15,008 nucleotides of DNA from an uncultured Garciella sp. (GTDB lineage: Bacteria; Bacillota; Clostridia; Eubacteriales; Garciellaceae). Positions within the stretch are counted from its first letter, which is position 1. Every line of letters starts with the position of its first letter. Shown one piece after another: positions 6,151 through 13,507 of this stretch. The position numbers and the translations under genes are program-made. The notes below the pieces were generated by a model that saw nothing but the letters and a program-made list of their open reading frames with translations, was not told the origin of the DNA and made no database searches. Location: the NCBI GenBank assembly GCA_900555725.1, contig USMD01000044.1, positions 1 through 15,008 of the forward strand, given 5' to 3'.

Positions 6151-7314
6151 ATGCAAAATTTTGTTTTTCAGAGTCCAACGAAATTTATATTTGGGAAAGA
6201 GACAGAGTACAAAGTAGGAAAGGAGGTAAAAAAATATACCAATAAGGTTTTACTTCATTATGGAGGAGGGAGTATTAAAAAAAGCGGTTTATATGATAGG
6301 GTAATCAAGTCTCTTCAAGAGGAAGAAATTGAGTTTATAGAACTTTCAGGAGTGCAACCCAATCCAAGATTAAGTATGGTAAAAGAAGGAATAGAACTAT
6401 GTAAGAAGGGAGATATTCACTTTATCCTAGCTGTTGGTGGTGGCAGTGTAATTGATTCAGCAAAGGCAATAGCCGCTGGGGTTTGTTATAAAGGAGATGT
6501 TTGGGACTTATTTAATGAAAAAGGAAGTCTAGCACAAGCTCTTCCTATAGGTGTTATTTTAACATTACCTGCTACAGGAAGTGAAGCAAGTAAAAGTACT
6601 GTTATTACCAATGAAGATGGATGGTATAAAAAAGGATATAATAACGATTTATTAAGACCCAAATTTGCAATTATGAATCCTGAACTAACCTTTACCCTTC
6701 CTCCTTATCAAACAGCATCTGGGGTATCGGATATTATGGCCCACGTAATGGAACGATATTTTACCAATGAACTTAACGTAGATTTTACCGATCGGCTTTG
6801 TGAGGCAACATTAAAATCTATGATTAAAAATCTACCCCTTGCCCTAAAAAATCCAGAGGATTATGCTGCCCGTGCCGAAATTATGTGGGCAGGTACCATT
6901 GCTCATAATGGATTGTTGGGAACCGGTAGAATTGAAGACTGGGCTTCCCATAAAATAGAGCACGAACTTAGTGCTATTTATGATGTTACCCATGGGGCAG
7001 GGCTGGCAGTAATATTTCCAGCATGGATGAAATATGTCTATAAAAATAATATGTCAAAATTTGCGCAATTTGCAGTTCGAGTTTGGGATGTAGAGCCTGA
7101 TTTTGATCACTTAGAAGATACTATTCTGAGAGCAATTGAAAAAATGAAAAATTTCTTTCAACAATGTGGGCTTCCAACAACATTAAAAGAGTTAAATATA
7201 TTGGATGATAGATTAGAAGAAATGGCAGAAAAATGTACTGAAAATGGGCCAGTAGGAGGACTAGTAAAATTATACAAGAAAGATGTGCTCAACATCTATC
7301 ATTTAGCAAAATAA
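6151..7314 (+). CDS. Iron-containing alcohol dehydrogenase (YqhD / butanol dehydrogenase type)
   Basis: A 387-residue cytoplasmic group III alcohol dehydrogenase that interconverts aldehydes and primary alcohols with NAD(P)H. The cofactor-binding motif GGGSVIDSAKAIAAG is at 96-110 and LPATGSEAS at 139-147. The four metal ligands D194, H198, H267 and H281 fall in DIMAH, ASHKIEHEL and VTHGAG. Their numbering is the same as I recall for E. coli YqhD, to which the length also corresponds. Clostridial homologues are named NADH- or NADPH-dependent butanol dehydrogenase (bdhA/bdhB). Cofactor preference and physiological aldehyde cannot be read from the sequence. AAAAGGAGTGG precedes the ATG with good spacing, and a strong terminator follows, so it is a single-gene unit. 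Confidence 0.9.
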   Translation: MQNFVFQSPTKFIFGKETEYKVGKEVKKYTNKVLLHYGGGSIKKSGLYDRVIKSLQEEEIEFIELSGVQPNPRLSMVKEGIELCKKGDIHFILAVGGGSVIDSAKAIAAGVCYKGDVWDLFNEKGSLAQALPIGVILTLPATGSEASKSTVITNEDGWYKKGYNNDLLRPKFAIMNPELTFTLPPYQTASGVSDIMAHVMERYFTNELNVDFTDRLCEATLKSMIKNLPLALKNPEDYAARAEIMWAGTIAHNGLLGTGRIEDWASHKIEHELSAIYDVTHGAGLAVIFPAWMKYVYKNNMSKFAQFAVRVWDVEPDFDHLEDTILRAIEKMKNFFQQCGLPTTLKELNILDDRLEEMAEKCTENGPVGGLVKLYKKDVLNIYHLAK

Positions 7315-7322
7315 GAAAATTT

Positions 7323-7352
7323 TAGGAACGGGATTTTTACCGTTCCTATTTT
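7323..7352 (+). terminator. Intrinsic terminator of the alcohol dehydrogenase gene
   Basis: TAGGAACGG (7323-7331) pairs perfectly with CCGTTCCTA (7340-7348) around an 8-base loop, followed by a short T run. The stem starts 8 bases after the stop codon. Confidence 0.8.
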
Positions 7353-7474
7353 GATGGTGACAAAACTAAGTCGTTAAAACACCGGGCGATGGAAACTAGT
7401 ATGAGTGTTACTTAATGAAAGGTTTGAAATTTTTTTATTTACTATTTCTTAGAAAGGCTTTAACTAAAAAATGT

Positions 7475-7556
7475 TGTTTGAATTTTAAACACATTGTTTG
7501 AAATTCAAATATTGAACATTTTCTGTTAGGGAGAAAAAGTGTTTGATTTTCAAGCA
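7475..7556 (+). repeat. Three copies of a 17-bp palindrome (candidate operator array)
   Basis: Copies are TGTTTGAATTTTAAACA (7475-7491), TGTTTGAAATTCAAATA (7495-7511) and TGTTTGATTTTCAAGCA (7540-7556); the consensus is TGTTTGAANTTCAAACA. Copies 1 and 2 are offset by 20 bases, about two helical turns, and copy 3 by a further 45. Such spacing suits a dimeric repressor or activator. Copy 3 is also the core of the orphan terminator. No regulator gene is present in the window. Confidence 0.6.
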
Positions 7557-7563
7557 CTTTTTT
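7534..7563 (+). terminator. Orphan intrinsic terminator in the hut leader
   Basis: AAAAAGTGTTTGA (7534-7546) pairs over 13 bp, with one G-T pair, with TCAAGCACTTTTT (7550-7562) around a 3-base loop, and ends in T6. The preceding alcohol dehydrogenase gene already has its own terminator, and no gene lies between the two. The hairpin sits about 200 bases before the ftcD start. An attenuator role is therefore plausible. TTAAACAC (7485-7492) could pair with GTGTTTGA (7539-7546) and disrupt it. Confidence 0.7.
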
Positions 7564-7760
7564 CTTTAATACAAGATTAGGATAAAGAGAATGCCACAAG
7601 ATTGCTTAGTTTTGAACATTGATATTGTGGTACGAAAATTGCTATTAGTAAATATTGAAATATTGATATTGTAAATATTTTATGGAGGTCAAATAGATAA
7701 ATAGAGATATATTAACAAGTGTGGCATATAAGATTAAAACAATAAATGGAGGGGTTTACT

Positions 7761-8657
7761 TTGTCTAAAATTATTGAATGTGTACCAAATTTTAGTGAAG
7801 GAAGAAATAAGGAGGTTGTAGAGAAAATATTAAAAGAAATTAGAAATGTAAGTAATATAAAATTATTGGATTATTCTATGGATAAGGATCATAACAGAAC
7901 AGTAGCAACATTTATTGGAGGTCCTGATGAGGTAATAGAGGCAGCATTTAAAGCAACTAAGAAGGCATCAGAATTGATTGATATGACAAAACACATAGGG
8001 GCACATCCTAGAATGGGTGCTACCGATGTTATCCCCCTTATTCCTATCTCTGAGGTGTCTATGGAAGAGTGTATTCGTTTATCAAAAATCTTAGGAGCTA
8101 AAATAGGAAATGAATTAGGAATATCTGTATATCTGTACGAAAAATCTGCTACATCTGCTGAAAGAGAAAATCTAGCTAATGTAAGAAAAGGACAATATGA
8201 AGGGATGAAAGAAAAACTAAAACAAGAAGGATGGGCACCAGACTTTGGACCAATCAATTTAAATGTAAAATCTGGAGTAACAGCTGTTGGAGCTAGGATG
8301 CCATTAGTAGCATACAATATAAACTTGGCAACAAATAATCTAGATATAGCTAAGAAAATTGCAAAGGCCATAAGAGCAAAAAACGGAGGATTTACTTATT
8401 GTAAAGCTATTGGTGTTGAAATAAAAGAAAGAGATATCGTACAGGTTTCAATCAATATGGTTGATTATACTAAAACACCCTTGTTTAGAGTATTCGATAT
8501 GGTAGAACGAGAAGCTAGAAGATATGGAGTAAACGTAATTGGGAGTGAGATTATTGGATTAGTTCCAATGGAAGCATTAATCGATGTCGCAGATTATTAT
8601 TTAAGACTTGAAGATTTTAATAAAAACCAAGTATTAGAAAAGAGGATGGCAGAGTAG
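7761..8657 (+). CDS. ftcD: Glutamate formimidoyltransferase (monofunctional)
   Basis: It transfers the formimino group from N-formimino-L-glutamate to tetrahydrofolate, giving 5-formiminotetrahydrofolate and glutamate, the last step of this histidine pathway. The 298-residue protein corresponds to the two formiminotransferase subdomains only. The C-terminal cyclodeaminase of the bifunctional animal FTCD (about 540 residues) is absent. It begins SKIIECVPNFSEGR, the standard N-terminus. H82 in HIGAHPRMGATDV coincides with the catalytic His82 of the porcine enzyme. An ATG at 7746 is in frame, but it overlaps the ribosome binding site GGAGGGG (7748-7754). TTG at 7761, six bases downstream, gives the normal protein and is preferred. 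It is the first gene of the hut cluster, 14 bp before hutI. Confidence 0.93.
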   Translation: MSKIIECVPNFSEGRNKEVVEKILKEIRNVSNIKLLDYSMDKDHNRTVATFIGGPDEVIEAAFKATKKASELIDMTKHIGAHPRMGATDVIPLIPISEVSMEECIRLSKILGAKIGNELGISVYLYEKSATSAERENLANVRKGQYEGMKEKLKQEGWAPDFGPINLNVKSGVTAVGARMPLVAYNINLATNNLDIAKKIAKAIRAKNGGFTYCKAIGVEIKERDIVQVSINMVDYTKTPLFRVFDMVEREARRYGVNVIGSEIIGLVPMEALIDVADYYLRLEDFNKNQVLEKRMAE

Positions 8658-8671
8658 GGGGAGGGGAACAA

Positions 8672-9940
8672 ATGAAAGCCACATTGGTCATTCAAAATAT
8701 CCAGAATTTAATTACAGTAGAAGGTAAAAATAAGCCTCGTGCAGGATCGCTTCAGGGAAAAATCGGATTGATAGAAGATGGCATTCTTGCTGTTAATAAT
8801 GATAACATTATATATGTAGGTCAAGGAGAGTTACCAAAAACCATTGAAATCGATGATAATACTATCATCATTGATGGAACAGGAAAAACGATAACACCTG
8901 GTCTAATCGATTCCCATACTCATTTGGTTCATGGGGGAAGTAGGGAATATGAACTTTCCATGAAACTAAATGGGAAGGGGTATTTAGATATTTTAAAGGC
9001 AGGCGGAGGAATCCATTCTACAGCAAGGGCAACTACTAATGCTTCCTTTAAGAAATTATATGAAAAATCTGAAAAGAGTCTAAACACTATGTTGGAGTTT
9101 GGTGTAACATCAGTAGAAGCTAAATCAGGTTATGGCATAGGAAATTTCGATACTGAAATAAAACAACTAGAAGTGGTGAATCAATTAAATGAAAATCATA
9201 CTATTGATATTATTTCTACATTTATGGGTGCCCATGCGGTGCCTAAAGAATATAAGCATGATTCTGATGCTTTTGTAGATATATTGGTGGATGATATGAT
9301 TCCTGAAGTAGCCAATAGAAAGCTAGCTAAGTTTTGTGATGTGTTTTGCGAAGAGGGAGTATTTTCTGTAGAACAATCAAGGAAAATATTAAACGTAGCA
9401 AAAAAATATGGATTACTTACGAAAATCCATGCTGATGAAATAGTATCTCTGGGTGGAGCAGAATTAGCTGCAGAAATAGGTTGTATATCTGCAGAGCACC
9501 TTATAGGAGCCAGCGATCAAGGAATAAAGAGCATGGCAGAGAATGGAGTTATAGCTGTCCTTTTACCGGGAACGAGTTTTTATTTACAAAATGGCACAGT
9601 GGCAAGAGCAAGAAAAATGATAAAGGAAAATGTACCTATAGCAATATCTACAGATTATAATCCCGGGAGTTGTCCAAGTGAGAATTTACAATTGATGATG
9701 ACTTTAGCCGCATTGACTTTAAAAATGACTCCTGAAGAAATTATTGTGGGTACAACTATGAATGCAGCATGTGCATTAGGTATCCAAGATAAGGTTGGCT
9801 CGCTAGAGGTAGGTAAAAAAGCAGATATAGCTATCTTTGATACACCCAATTTAGAGTATTTAATATATCATTTTGGCATTAATCATACCTATATGGTTAT
9901 TAAAAATGGGGAAATCGTTTACAGAAGTAAAAATATATAA
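8672..9940 (+). CDS. hutI: Imidazolonepropionase
   Basis: A cytoplasmic amidohydrolase-superfamily enzyme that hydrolyses 4-imidazolone-5-propionate to N-formimino-L-glutamate. The 422 residues match the usual length. Metal and active-site residues are visible as H82 and H84 (DSHTHLVHGG), H253 and E256 (KIHADE), H276 (AEHLIG) and D328 (STDYNPGS). The NPGSCPSENLQLMM block is characteristic of HutI. GGGGAGGGG precedes the ATG. Gaps of 14 bp before and 22 bp after place it in one transcript with ftcD and hutU. Confidence 0.95.
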   Translation: MKATLVIQNIQNLITVEGKNKPRAGSLQGKIGLIEDGILAVNNDNIIYVGQGELPKTIEIDDNTIIIDGTGKTITPGLIDSHTHLVHGGSREYELSMKLNGKGYLDILKAGGGIHSTARATTNASFKKLYEKSEKSLNTMLEFGVTSVEAKSGYGIGNFDTEIKQLEVVNQLNENHTIDIISTFMGAHAVPKEYKHDSDAFVDILVDDMIPEVANRKLAKFCDVFCEEGVFSVEQSRKILNVAKKYGLLTKIHADEIVSLGGAELAAEIGCISAEHLIGASDQGIKSMAENGVIAVLLPGTSFYLQNGTVARARKMIKENVPIAISTDYNPGSCPSENLQLMMTLAALTLKMTPEEIIVGTTMNAACALGIQDKVGSLEVGKKADIAIFDTPNLEYLIYHFGINHTYMVIKNGEIVYRSKNI

Positions 9941-9962
9941 ATAAAAGGATGGAGGTATTTTT

Positions 9963-11996
9963 ATGATAACGAATACAGATATTTCAAATGCGATGACAAT
10001 TAAACTTATAGACGTATTTTCTGAACTACCATCTATGCCTAAATTTACAGAGGGTATAAGACGCGCCCCTAAAAGGGAATTTACTTTATCAAAGAAAGAA
10101 ACAGAAATTGCATTGAAAAATGCATTAAGATATGTACCAGAAGAGTGGCATGAGCAATTAGCACCAGAATTTTTAGATGAATTATTTACTAGAGGAAGAA
10201 TCTATGGTTATCGATTTAGACCAGAAGGATGTATAAAAGGAAAACCGATAGATGAATACAAAGGGAAGTGTATTGAAGGAAAAGCTTTTCAAGTGATGAT
10301 AGATAATAATTTGGACTTTGATGTTGCATTATACCCCTATGAATTAGTCACCTATGGAGAAACTGGTCAAGTATGTCAAAACTGGATGCAGTATAGATTA
10401 TTAAAAAGATATTTAGAAGAGGTAACAGAAGAACAAACCTTAGTGTTAGCATCTGGACATCCAGTAGGATTATTTAAGTCAACACCAAATAGTCCAAGAG
10501 TAATCATAACAAATGCATTAATGGTGGGGATGTTTGATAATCAGGATCATTGGATAAAGGCTCAAGCAATGGGAGTAGCAAATTATGGACAAATGACAGC
10601 TGGAGGATGGATGTATATTGGACCACAGGGGATTGTTCATGGAACCTATAATACCATATTAAATGCAGGAAGAATGAAATTAGGAATAAAAGATGATGAA
10701 GATTTAAGTGGGCATCTATTTGTAAGCTCTGGATTAGGTGGAATGAGTGGAGCTCAAGGGAAAGCAGTAAAAATTGCGGGAGGAGTAGGAATAATCGCTG
10801 AAGTAGACTATTCTAGAATACAAACGAGACTAGATCAAGGATGGATAGATGTAGTAACAGAAAATATAGAAGAAGCATTTACAAAAGCTAAAGAGTATCA
10901 ACAAAAAAAAGAGGCAATGGCAATCGCTTATTATGGGAATATCGTCGATCTATTGGAATATGCAGTAGAAAATCATAAGCGCATAGGATTATTATCCGAT
11001 CAAACCTCTTGTCATGTACCTTATGATGGAGGCTACTGCCCACAAGGGATTACCTTTAAAGAAAGAACGAAACTATTAAAAACAGATAAGAAAAAATTCA
11101 ACGAATTAGTAGATGCATCACTGATACATCATTTTAAACTCATCAAAGAATTAGTGGATCGAGGGACATATTTCTTTGATTATGGAAATAGCTTCTTGAA
11201 AGCAGTATACGATGCGGGAGCAACAGGAATAGCAAGGAATGGAAAGGATGAAAGTGAAGGTTTTATATTTCCTTCCTATGTAGAAGATATCATGGGTCCA
11301 ATGCTATTTGATTATGGATACGGACCATTTAGATGGGTATGTTTAAGTGGTAAACATGAAGATCTAATAAAGACAGACAAAGTAGCCATGGAATGCATTG
11401 ATCCGAACAGAAGATTTCAAGATAGAGATAACTGGATATGGATACGAGATGCAGATCAAAATAAACTGGTGGTAGGTACCCAAGCAAGAATTCTTTATCA
11501 AGATGCACAAGGGAGAATGGATATCGCTTTAAAATTTAATGAAATGATAAGAAAGGGAAAAATAGGACCAGTTATGATAGGAAGAGACCATCATGACACA
11601 GGAGGAACGGATTCCCCATTTAGAGAAACGGCAAATATTAAAGATGGCAGTAATATAATGGCAGATATGGCAACTCACTGTTTTGCCGGAAATGCAACAA
11701 GGGGAATGAGTTTAGTATCCCTACATAATGGGGGAGGAGTAGGAATAGGCAAAGCTATCAATGGTGGATTTGGTTTAGTATTAGATGGCAGTGAAAGAGT
11801 AGATAATATTATAAAAACAGCAATACCTTGGGACGTAATGGGAGGAGTAGCTAGGCGTTCCTGGGCAAGAAATAAACATTCAATAGAAACAGCTATTGAC
11901 TATAATCAGAAATTTAAGAATACAGATCATATAACAATTCCCTATATAGCAGATGAAAACCTAGTGAAGGAATTAGTTAATAAGTATTATCAATAA
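9963..11996 (+). CDS. hutU: Urocanate hydratase, long (UROC1-like) form
   Basis: It adds water to urocanate to form 4-imidazolone-5-propionate, using tightly bound NAD+ as an electrophile. At 677 residues it is about 120 longer than the Bacillus and Pseudomonas enzymes (about 555) and matches the length of animal UROC1 (676). Family motifs are the NAD-binding GLGGMSGAQGKA (257-268), YYGNIVDLLEYA, LSDQTSCH, GNSFLKAVYDAGA, and the C-terminal RDHHDTGGTDSPFRET, HNGGGVGIGKAINGGFG and MGGVARRSWARN. I did not align the catalytic cysteine of the P. putida enzyme (Cys410). GGATGGAGGT at 9947-9956 precedes the ATG. The long form is known, from memory, in several anaerobes, so transfer need not be invoked. 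Confidence 0.95.
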   Translation: MITNTDISNAMTIKLIDVFSELPSMPKFTEGIRRAPKREFTLSKKETEIALKNALRYVPEEWHEQLAPEFLDELFTRGRIYGYRFRPEGCIKGKPIDEYKGKCIEGKAFQVMIDNNLDFDVALYPYELVTYGETGQVCQNWMQYRLLKRYLEEVTEEQTLVLASGHPVGLFKSTPNSPRVIITNALMVGMFDNQDHWIKAQAMGVANYGQMTAGGWMYIGPQGIVHGTYNTILNAGRMKLGIKDDEDLSGHLFVSSGLGGMSGAQGKAVKIAGGVGIIAEVDYSRIQTRLDQGWIDVVTENIEEAFTKAKEYQQKKEAMAIAYYGNIVDLLEYAVENHKRIGLLSDQTSCHVPYDGGYCPQGITFKERTKLLKTDKKKFNELVDASLIHHFKLIKELVDRGTYFFDYGNSFLKAVYDAGATGIARNGKDESEGFIFPSYVEDIMGPMLFDYGYGPFRWVCLSGKHEDLIKTDKVAMECIDPNRRFQDRDNWIWIRDADQNKLVVGTQARILYQDAQGRMDIALKFNEMIRKGKIGPVMIGRDHHDTGGTDSPFRETANIKDGSNIMADMATHCFAGNATRGMSLVSLHNGGGVGIGKAINGGFGLVLDGSERVDNIIKTAIPWDVMGGVARRSWARNKHSIETAIDYNQKFKNTDHITIPYIADENLVKELVNKYYQ

Positions 11997-12004
11997 ATAT
12001 AGAC

Positions 12005-12041
12005 TATCTCAACTGCTTTCTCTAGTAAAACAGTTGAGATA
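12005..12041 (+). other. Hairpin between hutU and the permease gene
   Basis: TATCTCAACTG (12005-12015) pairs perfectly with CAGTTGAGATA (12031-12041) around a 15-base loop, 8 bases after the hutU stop. No T tract follows, so complete termination is unlikely. It could stabilise the upstream mRNA, mark a processing site or reduce read-through. Downstream, 12061-12070 is the palindrome ATGATATCAT, of unknown meaning. Confidence 0.55.
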
Positions 12042-12122
12042 CTTAAAATACGAATGAAAAATGATATCATAAAGGGGTGATAAGAATTAAAAAGAGGTAG
12101 AAAAAATGTTAGGAGGAATAAA

Positions 12123-13424
12123 ATGTTAACGAATCCGGTTGTATTGTCAGTAATCATTATGACTATTTTATGTTTGCTGAAGGTAAATGTGTTGATTTCA
12201 ATTATCATAGCAGCTATAGCTGGTGGCTTATTTTCAGGGATGTCAATTATAGAAACAATGTCAACCTTAATTGGAGGTATGGGGGGAAATGCAGAAACTG
12301 CATTGTCCTATATTTTATTAGGGACATTGGCTGTTGCAATTGAAAAAACAGGTATTGCTCAAGTATTAGTAATAAAAATTAGAAATGTAATTAAAAATAA
12401 GAAAAAAACTTTTATATTATTAATTGCTGCTGTAGCTTGTTTGTCTCAAAATTTGATTCCGGTTCATATAGCTTTTATTCCCATTTTAATTCCACCATTG
12501 CTTGGACTAATGAACAAATTAAAAATTGATAGAAGAGCGGTAGCCTGTGCACTGACCTTTGGATTGAAGGCTCCATATGTTATGGTACCAGTAGGATTTG
12601 GACTTATTTTTCATAATATTATAAGAGATGCTCTCATTGATAATGGTGTTATGGTAGAGACAGAGATGATCTGGAAATCAATGTTTCTGCCAGGAGTTGG
12701 AATGATTATAGGGTTGTTTGTAGCAGTTCTTATCACCTATAGAAAATCAAGAGAGTATAAAGATATTGATATAAATAACACAGATGAACACAATCAATCT
12801 ATAGAATTAAAAAAGGAACACTTTGGAGCATTAGTAGGTACGGCTGGGGCCTTTATTGTTCAAATTTTTACAGATTCTTTGCCCCTTGGCGCATTAGTAG
12901 GTATTTTATTAATGATGCTATTTGGTGCCTTTAAATTTAATGAGCTTGATGAAATGATGAATGGCGGTATTAAGCTAATGGGTTTTATTGCATTTGTAAT
13001 GTTAGTAGCAGCTGGTTATGGAGAAGTAATTAGAGCAACAGGAGGAGTTGAAAGTTTAGTTAAAACCGCTGTAGGAATAATGGGAGGAAGTAAATTTGTA
13101 GGAGCATTTCTAATGTTATTAATCGGTCTTATTGTTACAATGGGAATCGGTACCTCATTTGGAACAATTCCGGTCATTGCCACAATATTTGTTCCTTTAA
13201 GTCTTGAAATGGGATTTAGTCCCGCTGCAATTATTGCCTTAGTAGGTACTGCAGGTGCATTAGGAGACGCTGGTTCTCCTGCTTCGGACAGTACATTAGG
13301 ACCTACTTCTGGACTAAATGTAGATGGACAGCATGATCATATCTGGGATACATGTGTTCCAACGTTTATTCATTATAACATACCATTATTAATATTTGGC
13401 ACTATTACGGCCATGATACTTTAA
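12123..13424 (+). CDS. YuiF/NhaC-like Na+/H+ antiporter family permease, probable histidine transporter
   Basis: This 433-residue integral membrane protein has about ten hydrophobic segments and a charged cytoplasmic-type loop at 207-232. It belongs to the Na+/H+ antiporter (NhaC-like) family related to B. subtilis YuiF. Signature segments are GIGTSFGTIPVIA (341-353) and the polar, substrate/ion-site-like GDAGSPASDSTLGPTSGLN (381-399), followed by DGQHDHIWDT. Its place between hutU and hutH suggests it imports histidine by ion symport or exchange; the substrate is inference from context. TTAGGAGGAATAAA immediately precedes the ATG. The 126-bp gap from hutU and 83-bp gap to hutH are wider than the gaps between the other hut genes, so partial transcriptional separation is possible. 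Confidence 0.85.
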   Translation: MLTNPVVLSVIIMTILCLLKVNVLISIIIAAIAGGLFSGMSIIETMSTLIGGMGGNAETALSYILLGTLAVAIEKTGIAQVLVIKIRNVIKNKKKTFILLIAAVACLSQNLIPVHIAFIPILIPPLLGLMNKLKIDRRAVACALTFGLKAPYVMVPVGFGLIFHNIIRDALIDNGVMVETEMIWKSMFLPGVGMIIGLFVAVLITYRKSREYKDIDINNTDEHNQSIELKKEHFGALVGTAGAFIVQIFTDSLPLGALVGILLMMLFGAFKFNELDEMMNGGIKLMGFIAFVMLVAAGYGEVIRATGGVESLVKTAVGIMGGSKFVGAFLMLLIGLIVTMGIGTSFGTIPVIATIFVPLSLEMGFSPAAIIALVGTAGALGDAGSPASDSTLGPTSGLNVDGQHDHIWDTCVPTFIHYNIPLLIFGTITAMIL

Positions 13425-13507
13425 AGGGGAAATAATAATCGTATAATGTTATACTCTTAAATAGAATCGTATTTATATTAGAATAAATTATAAGGGGAGA
13501 GATAATA

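Larger units (their letters stand above)
7353..7745 (+). promoter_or_regulatory. Regulatory leader of the hut cluster (intergenic)
   Basis: This 393-bp gap has no supportable gene. It holds three 17-bp palindromes, an orphan terminator (annotated separately) and an AT-rich stretch. The stretch carries an 11-base direct repeat ATTGATATTGT (7618-7628 and 7662-7672). Candidate promoters are weak: TTGAAA (7655-7660) with TTTTAT (7678-7683), spacer 17, lies downstream of the terminator, and TTGATA (7619-7624) with TATTAG (7643-7648), spacer 18, is another. I found no good promoter upstream of the terminator, so whether the terminator lies in the hut leader is undecided. Confidence 0.5.

Noticed and set aside
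7592..7610. Sigma-54-like promoter (ATGCCAC ... TTGC) before the hut genes
   Set aside because: The GG of the -24 box is missing and the spacing between boxes is one base too short.
7889..8371. Leftward 160-codon open frame inside ftcD
   Set aside because: It is wholly antisense to a conserved enzyme gene, has no initiation signal, and its composition is that expected of a shadow frame.
12107..12125. Alternative ATG upstream of the permease gene
   Set aside because: The ATG at 12107 contains the permease ribosome binding site and its frame stops within a few codons.
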